From NCBI RefSeq assembly GCF_009389715.1, contig NC_052399.1:20887045-20951044 (forward strand): a stretch of 64,000 bases of DNA, written 5' to 3'. Every line of letters begins with the position of its first letter. The stretch's first letter is position 1. The translations under genes were made by a program, and so were the position numbers. The notes beneath the pieces were generated by a model, which was not told the origin of the DNA, searched no databases, and saw only the letters and a program-made list of their open reading frames with translations. The DNA comes from Phoenix dactylifera (taxonomy: Eukaryota > Streptophyta > Magnoliopsida > Arecales > Arecaceae). This document shows positions 26,001 through 34,400 of the stretch, piece by piece.

Positions 26001-27481
26001 AATTCAAGCAAAAAAACAAAATGTAAATCTATATAAAAACTTGGTGGTTGAAGACATTTAAAAGCGAGACAGGGCTATGGAGGGACCTATTAATATCTCT
26101 GCATTCAAATGATCCAACAGTCAGTGGAATGCTGAGGAGACAATGAACTGCTGGATCTCAATTTTGGCTTCAGTTTTAAGCTTGGGCAAGAAACTGAAAT
26201 AAGGTTCTGGTATCTATTTCCCTGACTTGCTGCAATTGCCTTCACTCCAGAAGCTAGAGTAGCTGAAGTGGAGCAGGAACAGGGTTGGAAACCACGACCT
26301 ACCCAGGAACCCGCGAAGGACCTTGTAACTGGGTCCTGTTCCTTGTATTCTATGTTAAGAGAGCAGAGCGTAGAGAATCATAGAGATGAAATTCAATGAA
26401 AATGGGATAAAAAAAAGGTGAGTTCTCAACTAAGTCAACAAATAATATTATTAACTTCAGAGAAATTAAGTCCATGTTGTTTCAGGCATTTGGAAGATCA
26501 AAGCCACTCTCAAATCAGGATCCTCTGCTGGGCTTTACACAAGAACAGACTGCCAACGAAAGACAACCTGTGCCGCATAACTATACTGATTACTGATGAA
26601 TCCAGGATGAAACTTCTACTCATCTATTCTTTGGCTGCATTTTCACTAAGGTCTATGGACTGAGATCTTACACAGATTCCGAGTCGTAAGCAATCGGACG
26701 GATTATATAGAGAGGAATAACGGGATTTTGGGAAATGAAATGAGAGGAGCGGTGAAAAAGCAACTACGCGAGGGGTTTGGTCTCTTATTTCTGATTGGAT
26801 CTCCAAGAGGAGGTGAAAATCCAGGTGTTGAGAAATGAGAACTCTTGAGAGAGAGGGACCAGCTTCCCTCATCTCCCTTCCCACCATTCCAATCACTCGT
26901 TGTCTGTTTTGTATTTATACCTTCCCGTTCTGGGAATGGCTGTAACTTGTAAGTTTTTCTTGTCTTAATGAAACCGATGGGAGATCATCTTTTCTTTAAA
27001 AAAATATTAAACTACATCGGAACTTAATTTGTAATCCAAGCAAAAAGATGAGGACAAAAAATCATCAGATGAGCTACGAGAGACGAAAAACAATTAAAAA
27101 GGTCCAAAAGGGGATCACGTAAAACCCTAGCTCGGTACAAACATCGTACCCCTTGCTGATGCTTTCCGATCTGTCTTCCCTGGTGAACTTATGCATGATG
27201 CTCGAGAATGACCGCGCTGCGTTCTTGTCGTCGTCGTCGGTCGCCGGAACTCCCGCTGAGAGGATCGGGCGGCGCGGCTTCTCCGGCGGAGTGTCTGTTC
27301 CTTGGATATCCGGCGAGGGATCTTTCAAGGGTTTCTCCGGTACGGAGAAGCTCCGACGCGGGTCTTGATTTGCCTCCGGCCAGCGATCGAGCATGTCGGC
27401 ATACGAAGGAGGGCCGCCGGTTGGCTGGTTTTCCGGCGAAGGCTTCTGAAGGAACGAGAGAATGGACTTCTGGCGCTGCAT
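5099..27481 (-). CDS. MSH7: DNA mismatch repair protein MSH7 (MutS homologue, plant-specific MSH6-like), complete, 17 exons
   Basis: MSH7 pairs with MSH2 (MutS-gamma) in the nucleus to recognise mismatches. Exons in transcript order: 27150-27481, 24457-25003, 23265-23360, 20928-20983, 19206-19272, 18000-18095, 15228-15359, 15121-15154, 15000-15047, 13142-13341, 11785-11911, 11379-11656, 7957-8142, 6751-7167, 6557-6653, 6343-6470, 5099-5563. All introns are GT-AG, phases agree, and the sum is 3306 nt (1101 aa; Arabidopsis MSH7 is about 1109 from memory). Visible parts: a PIP-box-like N-terminus QKSILSFL (residues 4-11); mismatch-binding domain with the Phe-X-Glu motif in GKFYELYE (F296, E298); MutS core and clamp from about 440 to 735; Walker [10 protein letters not shown] (851-859); Walker [13 protein letters not shown] (D930, E931); FATHYH near 962. 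The start is the ATG at 27481; further upstream in-frame codons are not ATG. MSH7 rather than MSH6 because of the short N-terminus with [11 protein letters not shown] and no visible Tudor/PWWP segment. No stop or frameshift is seen. Confidence 0.95.
12073..12233. repeat. GGTACCGG-rich dispersed repeat, copy 1 (MSH7 intron 9)
   Basis: Starts CCAAGGTCCGCCGTGCCGAC and ends AGCATTCCTTGG, so its ends form a short CCAAGG inverted pair. It is clearly homologous to the copy at 16,714-16,940, including the shared GGTTCGGCTTGGTTCACGCA block. Non-coding. Confidence 0.6.
12395..12880. repeat. GGTACC-type element with inverted ends (MSH7 intron 9)
   Basis: The left end GTCTCTTGAGTTCGTCGAAC is matched in inverted orientation by the right end around 12,850-12,880 (GGTTTGACGAACCTCCCTTGAGAC read on plus, with a few mismatches). 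The interior is CT-rich (12,500-12,780) with a TATATAAAGAGGG motif at about 12,490. The terminal inverted repeats suggest a non-autonomous DNA element. The open frames inside are low complexity and not credible genes. Confidence 0.45.
15655..15842. repeat. GGTACGG-rich repeat (MSH7 intron 6)
   Basis: A block of CGGTACGGTACGAG, GTACCAGTACC and GGTACGGTATGCC motifs, similar in base use to the copies at 12.07 and 16.7 kb but more diverged. Non-coding. It probably belongs to the same repeat family. Confidence 0.45.
16714..16940. repeat. GGTACCGG-rich dispersed repeat, copy 2 (MSH7 intron 6)
   Basis: This copy opens AAAGTCCGCCGTACCGACCA and closes with GCATTCCTTAGT. It shares its order of motifs with the copy at 12,073-12,233: GTTCGGCTTGGTT, ACGCAT-CAAAAGTCC, AAAAAAATTT and GCCGGTACC blocks. 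There is no coding potential, and many overlapping CCGG/GGTACC palindromes are present. Class unknown; a small DNA transposon or satellite-like repeat are both possible. Confidence 0.6.
18601..18764 (-). mobile_element. Au-type SINE with target-site duplication, in MSH7 intron 5
   Basis: On the minus strand the unit starts with CGAACCTTAGCACAACAGTA, has a B-box-like GGGTTTGAAGC, continues with the CCTCGCTGGACGTAGGG segment and ends GTACTGGGCCACTCTTT. This is the organisation of the plant tRNA-derived Au SINE family. It is flanked by a 16-bp near-direct repeat: TTCCTAGATCAAGAGA at 18585-18600 and TTCCCAGGTCAAGAGA at 18765-18780 (two differences), a good target-site duplication. It has the same orientation as MSH7 and sits within an intron. 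Confidence 0.85.
19835..20411. repeat. GC-rich foldback element in MSH7 intron 4
   Basis: An imperfect inverted repeat. The arms are clearest at 20,025-20,105 and 20,135-20,215, where GCGGCCGGGTC-CCTGTTTCG recurs in reverse complement followed by the CCGCTAAAAA block. The inner arm holds a short palindrome at about 20,164-20,187 (CCCCTGTTTC, 4-nt loop, GAAACAGGGG). The outer arms (purine-rich to the left, pyrimidine-rich to the right, then GGTACCGG-type ends) pair only loosely. Long open frames on both strands here are by-products of GC content. It could be a foldback/MITE-type transposon or an inverted duplication. Confidence 0.55.
22683..23190. repeat. GC-rich repeat enclosing a ~280-bp polypyrimidine tract (MSH7 intron 2)
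   Basis: GC-rich flanks with GGGACGG/CCGTCCC motifs (22,690-22,790 and 23,075-23,190) surround a stretch of about 280 bases, 22,790-23,070, made almost only of C and T in TTTC/CTTT runs on the plus strand. The MSH7 transcript therefore carries a purine run here. Open frames across it are Phe/Ser/Pro low-complexity artefacts. The flanks resemble the other GGTACC/GGGACGG repeats in this gene. Confidence 0.55.
26505..26665 (+). mobile_element. LINE zinc-finger (zf-RVT) fragment in MSH7 intron 1, antisense
   Basis: The plus strand encodes [18 protein letters not shown] and, after a frameshift, [17 protein letters not shown]. These resemble the reverse-transcriptase-associated zinc-binding region of plant non-LTR retrotransposon ORF2 (NRLPTKDNL, then E..HLFF.C). 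It is broken and short, lies antisense in the first intron of MSH7, and should have no protein function. Confidence 0.5.
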
Positions 27482-27560
27482 CTCTCTTTTCCCGAGGACG
27501 GGGACAAAAAGAGACCAAGAAGCCAGAAGCCCTATATTGAGGTGGAGGGAGATTGAGGGT

Positions 27561-27572
27561 TTTGGCGGCAAA
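27561..27572 (-). promoter_or_regulatory. E2F-like site just upstream of MSH7
   Basis: The plus strand reads TTTGGCGGCAAA, which fits the E2F consensus WTTSSCSS and is nearly palindromic. It lies 80-91 bp upstream of the MSH7 ATG, in the proximal promoter or 5' UTR. Plant replication and repair genes are often E2F-regulated, so S-phase control is plausible. Short motifs occur by chance, so this is only suggestive. Confidence 0.4.
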
Positions 27573-27600
27573 ATATGACGAGATCGACCCGACCATCCCG

Positions 27601-28028
27601 TAAAATGGACGGTTTAAAGAAGTTCAAGGCCATTGATAGGACTCGAGACACGTGATGGTAGAACGAAATCATGGCCCTCGATCTCCTTAGATGCTGGTTC
27701 ATCAGCTTGATTTAGTGGAAGTCTTAGCCCACCGTCCGTATTATCCATCTGTTTCTCCATCATTTAGGATTGTACACCTTGCACGTTTCTAGAACAAAAA
27801 TTATGCGGCCGGATGGAAGCGAAATGCAAAATAATTATCGATAAACGATGAAACCAACTCTGCTTGCATTCTGACTCCACCATACCCTAAGCTCATCCCA
27901 AAACACCTGCGCCGACCCAGGCCCAGCTCTAGCACAAGCCAACGGTAGCAATGGAAGAAAAACGGATTGCGGCTAACCTTGACGCTGAAGAGGTCCGATA
28001 GAGTCATCCACTAGGCGAAGGACCCGGT
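27601..28028. other. Intergenic DNA upstream of MSH7
   Basis: Nothing recognisable: no exon chain, tRNA or transposon domain. It includes the distal MSH7 promoter region on the minus strand. Confidence 0.4.
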
Positions 28029-28405
28029 TTTTTTTTTTTTTTTGCTTAGGAAAAGAGGAAGGATGAGGAAGGGGCAAGCCTATCCCCGCGTAGCAGCCTC
28101 CACCCCGTCAGGAGAACGTTCGATGCGGACAGAACTAACTGTGTGTTGGGCACGCCGACCGTTTTTACTCATATCCTCCTTACCCGTGGTCCAGCTCGAT
28201 TATCCCTCTGGGCTCCGGCCCGAACCTCCGTGTGAGTATGTCACATCCGGCACCACCGAGGCTATCAGCGGATCAATAAGCCCTTCCATCCCATGTGTCC
28301 GAATGGAGAGCATTCGGTCTTCTCATTTAATCGACGCCCGCGCATTTCGAACTCGGACCACGTGGGTGGAAGTAAAGGCCCAGTTCCACTGAACTACCAC
28401 CTCAG
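28029..28405 (-). mobile_element. tRNA-headed SINE-like element with poly(A) tail
   Basis: Read on the minus strand, it begins near 28,405 with GAGGTGGTAGTTCAGTGGAA (A-box-like) and has GGTCCGAGTTCGAAATG (B-box-like) about 40 nt later, the spacing of a tRNA-derived pol III promoter. A body of about 300 nt follows, and it ends in an A-run seen as the T-run at 28,029-28,043. Length (about 375 nt) and body differ from the Au SINE at 18.6 kb. I did not find a convincing target-site duplication. It could be a longer SINE family or a composite. Confidence 0.6.
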
Positions 28406-28409
28406 AGGT

Positions 28410-29089
28410 ATTTTTTTTTCCTATTGTTTTATTTGCAAAGACTCCTGCCTTGGTTTGCGCCGTTTAGAATGAGAAGGTGTCGACGATGGGGCGACGGTGT
28501 ACCCCCGAAAGCTAGACGATTTTAGCCTTAGCCAAATGTTTGCATGGGATAGATATGAGAACGAATCACCGCCCCTAACAAAATCCCAACAACACCGTAC
28601 CTTGGCATTAGCTCGAATCAATCTCGGTCAAAATCTGGGTGTCTGTTCCGTAGGACACCCTCTTCTCAAATTGTTTTTTTTTTTTTTTTTTGAAATCCCT
28701 CATGCTCGCTTTACTCAAGATTGATATAATTCACCCAGCTCATGAAAAAATATGCGTACTGTCATGATGCCCGCAATATGAAAGTGGAGCTTTTACGATC
28801 CTTGGGCATCTGGGAGACAGCAGAGGTCCCCTTTTTCATCGTCGAGCTTTTGAAATTGCCATAACCGACCTTCAACATTAACGCTGATGCTACTATTACG
28901 AGCGCGCAGGAGTTTATAATGCGGGGTACTTGGGACTATCATGCAATGGTACAGCAAAGTGGCAGCGGATCTAGTTACTAGGATGCCGTTGCCGAGGTCC
29001 GGTGAACGGAATTCTTGGGTCTGAATGCCGCATCCGCAGGTACAGACGATGCTATCTCAGTCTACAGATTCTACAGATTATGGCATTTA
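28410..29089. other. Intergenic DNA with a possible degenerate RNase H fragment
   Basis: There is a T-run at 28,673-28,691. From about 28,865 to 29,080 the plus strand reads INADATITSAQEFIMRG and later DAVAEVR...TEFLGLNAAS, which faintly recalls LINE RNase H (N.D.... then a GFI.RD-like segment). This is too weak to call an element. Nothing else is recognised. Confidence 0.25.
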
Positions 29090-29755
29090 CCCTATTTCTG
29101 GAGTTATGAATATTTGGTAAAAATTTTAAAAAACTGTTTTAGCTTTTTCAGAAATCTAAAAATAGCTTTTTATAAGAAGCTTCATTTTGAAGCTTTTCGA
29201 AAAAACTATTTTGAAAAGTTATTTTTTAACCAAAATATCTATAATAAAATATAACAATTACATATTTTATCACTTTATAAATCTAAAAATCTGTTGAAGT
29301 CCTAATAATTATAATATTTTATACCTTTATTATTGTATTATACTATAAATATAATATTATATTACATTCTACGATAATACATTGATATGTTATGTTAAAT
29401 AGTTTAATTATTAAATTATTATGCTACGGTATACAATATTATATTACTATATTATAATAATATTATATTACATTACCATAATATTATACTATATTATATA
29501 TTTACGTATTAATATATGTTATATTTTATTATGCTCTGTTGTATAATACTATGCAATGTTTTTTATAGTAATTTTGTCATACAAAAGTACTTCAGCAGTT
29601 TGTTTATGTGTTAAAGTGCCACAATACTTTAAAAATATAGTTACCAAATAGCAAATAGCTTTTTATAAAAGCTCTACTTCAGAAAGTTCTACTTCTAATA
29701 GCTCTACTTTCAAAAACTCTACTGCCAACAACTCTTCCAAACAAAACCTAAATAT
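29090..29755. mobile_element. AT-rich MITE-like element
   Basis: The ends are roughly inverted: left GGTAAAAATTTTAAAAAACT with repeated AGCTTTTTATAAG units, right reading (in reverse complement) TAGGTTTTGTTTGGAAGAG with AGAGCTTTTATAAAAAGC units. The core (29,230-29,570) is almost only A and T. Non-coding. The organisation is like plant non-autonomous DNA transposons that begin with TAGGTTTTGTTTGG. The borders are approximate. Confidence 0.4.
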
Positions 29756-29774
29756 TTATCTGAAAAGACTTGTG

Positions 29775-30270
29775 GCGACGATTGTTTGCTCACGCTCACT
29801 TGCATACATCACCGGATGCTACTTGCTCTGCTTGTGGTTTACATGTTGAAGCCATTAGACACCATTTTTTGGGCGCGGTCATGCTAGATTTGTGTGGGTA
29901 GAAAAACGTATCATTTCCTTTTCGAGTTGATGGAGGGGGGCTTGGCTCACAGCAATACAATTGAATCGGCTTCCATGTATGGCATTTTATGCTGCAATAA
30001 TGCGGTATATATGGAAAAATCGGAAGGTCTTCCGATTTTTAGTAATCAACTCGTTAACACATCGTTCATCGTGCATTGGTCATCATTGCTTATGCTACCG
30101 ATCTGAGTCAAGAGCATGCGAGCCTCTCAAGTGCTGTTAGCCGACACCATGACCTCCCTGACCGAAGACTGGCCTTATGTAAAGCTCCACCACGTAGTTT
30201 AATGCCTGCACACGAACTGTACCTGAAGAGAGTCCTTTTTCTTAGCACAAACTTGGTCTTGTGAAAGGTT
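29775..30270 (+). mobile_element. Degenerate LINE ORF2 fragment (zf-RVT region)
   Basis: The plus strand shows SPDATCSACGLHVEAIRHHF, which fits the Cys-X2-Cys...His part of the reverse-transcriptase zinc-binding domain, followed after a frame change and a stop by ESASMYGILCCNNAVYMEKS, like the linker before RNase H in plant LINEs. It is broken by stops and shifts, so it is a remnant only. Confidence 0.4.
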
Positions 30271-30333
30271 CTACCTGTATGTACCAAAAAAGGGTTCTAC
30301 TTATTATTAACGATCTTGGTGTTTCTAGACTTG

Positions 30334-30508
30334 ATCAAAAGTACTTCTCTCAAACGGGCTAAGGTCTGATCAAAAGCAATTCTCTCAAACAGAAGAAGCG
30401 CTAATCAAAAGCGATTCTCTCAAACAGGCTAAGCGCAAATCAAAAGCGATTCTCTCAAACAGGCTAAGCGCAAATCAAAAGTGATTCTCTCAAACGGGCT
30501 AAGCGCAT
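30334..30508. repeat. Tandem array, five units of 35 bp
   Basis: Five consecutive 35-bp units of the form ATCAAAAGCGATTCTCTCAA followed by ACAGGCTAAGCGCAA. The third and fourth units are identical as read, and the others differ at a few positions. There are no spacers, so it is not a CRISPR. Minisatellite in intergenic DNA. Confidence 0.8.
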
Positions 30509-31465
30509 TCCTTGAGTTATCAAGCCTCAAACCTCTTGTTTGGCGTTTATATAGTTGGGCTTACACTACGTTTGAGTGAATCTCCACCATCTATGACCCA
30601 AAGCTTTGAATATGATCTACCATCTATAAACAACTTATCTATTAAAAATCATTTATACAACAAATAATCAAAAAATTGAATAATTTAATTAATATAAAAT
30701 TATATATATATATATATAGACACTACTTAAGGTATAAATTACGGATTTCAAAATCATATAATTTTGATAATGTAAGCACACACGTAACAACTTGAGTTGT
30801 CACGAGGTAGAACACCACCATCCAATCTCGACTTGCTCATACCCGAAGATCTACTCGAATATAACCAAGTCTAATTCTCTCCATATGCATATTAATTAAA
30901 AAACCTAATAGACCCATAGACCAACCGTAGTCAAAAGGGGAGATACATCTGACATGGACTCACAACCGGATAAATATTTAACAGCAACATCAACACAAAA
31001 ATCATAATTTGCTGTTGAAAGTAAACAACTAGTATAACCGAGCAGACTGAAACCACAACATTCCCAATGCAGCATGAGAAAACAACAGTTGAAATTTAAT
31101 CAGGTATAATCTTTCTACCGTTTGGCACCGGCCACAGTTTACTAGGAGAACCATCAGAAGCACTGGCACAAGTTGAGGCATTCCTGAAGCATATCTCGGT
31201 ATACCTCGAACCCCAATTCAGATGAGATTTTGGTCCCAAACAAAACAAACTGAATCCATCAGAACGTAAATCCAATTCTTCCCGTAAACCACTTTCCAAA
31301 AACTGGATTTCGGGTCATGAGTACAAAATAGGAAGTAAATATTAAAACCCAAATATCACCTATGCAGGAACCCGACACTCACCTTTTGCAGAGCAAGACC
31401 CTAAATGAAAGTGACAGCACCGAGACGAGCATAGCTTCTATGTAAACAACCGGACTATAATGTTT
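30509..31465. other. Intergenic DNA and 3' flank of the HSP110 gene
   Basis: Holds an (AT)n run at about 30,703-30,718 and otherwise no recognisable gene or element. The part nearest 31,465 is probably the 3' UTR and downstream flank of the minus-strand chaperone gene. Confidence 0.4.
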
Positions 31466-34400
31466 TCATGCTGCAGGATCTGTGACACCCTCTGATTTAT
31501 CGGTATCCATTGGCTCAGCAGCACTCGGCGGCGCATGACCACTTTCATCAGCCACCTGCTCCCTGGAGGCACCATCTCCTTGAGGCTGCTGCTCGTTGGC
31601 TTGAGGTTGTGCTGCCGTCTCAGCTGGTGGTGGGGTCTGCGGCTTGGGTGGAGGCGGCCTTGGTTTCGTCATTATCGGTCTGCAAAACCTGTGCAAGCAA
31701 TTTCTTTATACACTTAGCGAACAATATATGACGAACATGAGATGCTACACTAGTGTGGTACAAACTTCTCTCTCATTTCAAAACACTAGAGATCACGAGT
31801 GCCAAAGCTTAAATGCACAATTCAGCAAAGTCAAAAGGAGGATTCGGATGACTATTTTTAGATCAAGTTGCCAAAGAATCGGTTCCATCATAAGAGTTAC
31901 AGGGGAACACTGTTTTGTTATTAATTTTAATTTCAAACACATGGATGCACAACCGAAAATCAGCCTGACAAACTATATTATGGGTCTGTTTGTTATCGTT
32001 GTTGTCTGTCTTCTTGTTCCTGTTTGGTATCATTGGTGCTGAAGATGGCATTTGCACAAAACTATGCTATTCCCGGTTTTATTTTCACTCCCTTTCGACA
32101 GCAACAGATATTTGCCACCAAAAAATATAATGACTTTACAAACAATATAAAAACAAAAGACATATCCAGTTGTACAATCATTTTGCTTCTTGGGTTTTTG
32201 AAAACTGAAAGAGAAAGCAAAAGCAATACCAAATGAGCCCTAAATTATTACCTGTCCAGTGTTTCAGCCTTCCTCTTCACATCTGCCGAAAGAAGAACGG
32301 GAGTGGCATGTTTGGGCAAGGCATCCTGCTGCTGCTTTTTCTCTCTTAACCAGGTTTCTGCTCCGGCACATTCATTAACAACCTATGATAAATGATTAAC
32401 AAATAAGCACATGACTGCAAAATTTCTACAAAATTTTTACACAAATAAATCTTAGCAACTGTAATTCTTTCAAATTCAACTTAAGAACTGCAGGAGATAT
32501 ATTAAAATATGCAGTATATGCCAGATATTTATGCAGCGAGTATAGTGAACGATTGGATGCTAAGCTTGTGTTACAGCATAAACAATTCTGAAGATAATGT
32601 AAACTCTTGGTGGCTGAAAATTAGACAAAACCAAAATCCCAGTTGAGTGTGCCTACTGACGAAAACATGAAAGCAGGGACAAACACTGGATGTCCACATA
32701 CAGATGGTTCTAACAGAAGCACAGCCAAAAATTCTGAGATTGAAAGCAAAACAATTTTTAGACATTCCAATTGAATGTTGATGCCAACGGACCACAAGGG
32801 CTTAAAAAAAAGGCATAGTTGATGTTTCACCGACAATTAAGTCATAAACATAACAATTACCAAAAAAGTGCAACAGGTTTTTCTAAAACATCATACCTTG
32901 TGCTTGTCTGCTATATCAATGTGATCAAACTTAGGATCTTTTGACGAGGCGGCCTCTCTAAAACTACTAATACAGTAAATGAGTTGATCAATGGTTGGAC
33001 CTCTCTCTGTCCACTCCTTGTAGCGTTCTTCAATAGGGGCACCTTGCTGCACTCAGACAGCCCTTATCAGATGAACTAAACACCTCATCAGCTTGACACA
33101 AATGAAAACAAGAAAGTCGAATGATTTACCTTTCTAAGTTCTTCAAGCTTAGCAACATAAACACCCTTTGTCTCATCCTCACCATCTTCATACAACCAAT
33201 CCTCGACATCCTGAAGCTTTGCAATGAGCTCATCCTTCTCGCTTGCTGTTACGAAATCCTGATACTTATCATGAAGCTGAAAACAAAAAAGAGACAATAT
33301 TGATGTCAGACCATATAGATTAATATAAAAATATAGTACAAAATGGGTCATGAATGGATGACAAAACCTTGTTTCGCATGTCATAAACGTATGCTTCCAC
33401 AGCATTCTTTTTGTCTTTGGTTTCTTCCATTACCCTATCTTGAAGAGCCATTTCAAACTCCCTCTCAACTGCCTTTTGCAAATCTTCAGCTGACATTCCG
33501 CCATACACCAGTTCAGAAACTGGAATATTTGTTTTCTTCACCTTCTTTTTTGGAACCTCAACCTGAAGGACCAACATTATATCAACAATTGATGATCTTT
33601 CAGATGTGCTTTTGCACCAGACATGGAAAAAAGGGATGTAATTTAGAACTAGAAGAGCTTTATGTAAAATATATAGATATAGCACCCCATGAAAGGTTTA
33701 TTACTGTTCCTGTCAGATATTGCAAAATATTTTATTAGGGCAATCAAATTATAACATCTGCTTTACAATCACAGGAAGAGAAAATATATATTTGTAAAGG
33801 AAGAGGAGACTTGACTTCTGTCAGAGGTCAGCAGAAACATTTCACAGATATAATCTTCACATTTGTTAAGAACTAAGACAATCAACTCTCTGAAATCAAG
33901 GCATAAAAAACACATACGAAAGCATATTCTAAGATATGAACAAGTCAGAATATCCACTTTCTATTTTTTCCCTGCAGGAAAATGAAGTTCCTAGTACTTA
34001 CAGAGCACGAGCAGAAAATTTTCATGAAATATATCAATTGCTAGCTTATTTCAATTCAAATACACAGCTTTTGATTTGTGCGGAAAACATTGAAACATCT
34101 GCCATATATAAATATAATGCATCTTTCAGAATCCATAAATACGAGCTTTGAGATGCAATTTAATCATTGTGAGCTGTGGGTAAAGAAACAAACTCAGGAT
34201 AATTTAACTGTTTAACTAATATAGTCAAACTAATGAATAAGTTATATTAATCAAAGCCGTACCATTAATAAATAAGAAACTTGTAATGAGTACAATTCTA
34301 TCTTCAAAACTACTGGAGAAGATAACAAACTCCAACTAGGTTACATAATTTATAATATAAATATGTCCATCCAACGATCAAACAAAGAAAAAATCATTGC

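Noticed and set aside
27189..27596. Open frames in other frames and on the opposite strand of MSH7 exon 1
   Set aside because: Shadows of a GC-rich coding exon; only the frame starting at 27,481 matches MSH7.
28335..28405. Possible tRNA gene on the minus strand
   Set aside because: A- and B-box-like motifs are present but stems do not close; fits a SINE head with poly(A) tail instead.
30334..30508. CRISPR-like array
   Set aside because: Units are adjacent with no spacers and the genome is eukaryotic; it is a minisatellite.
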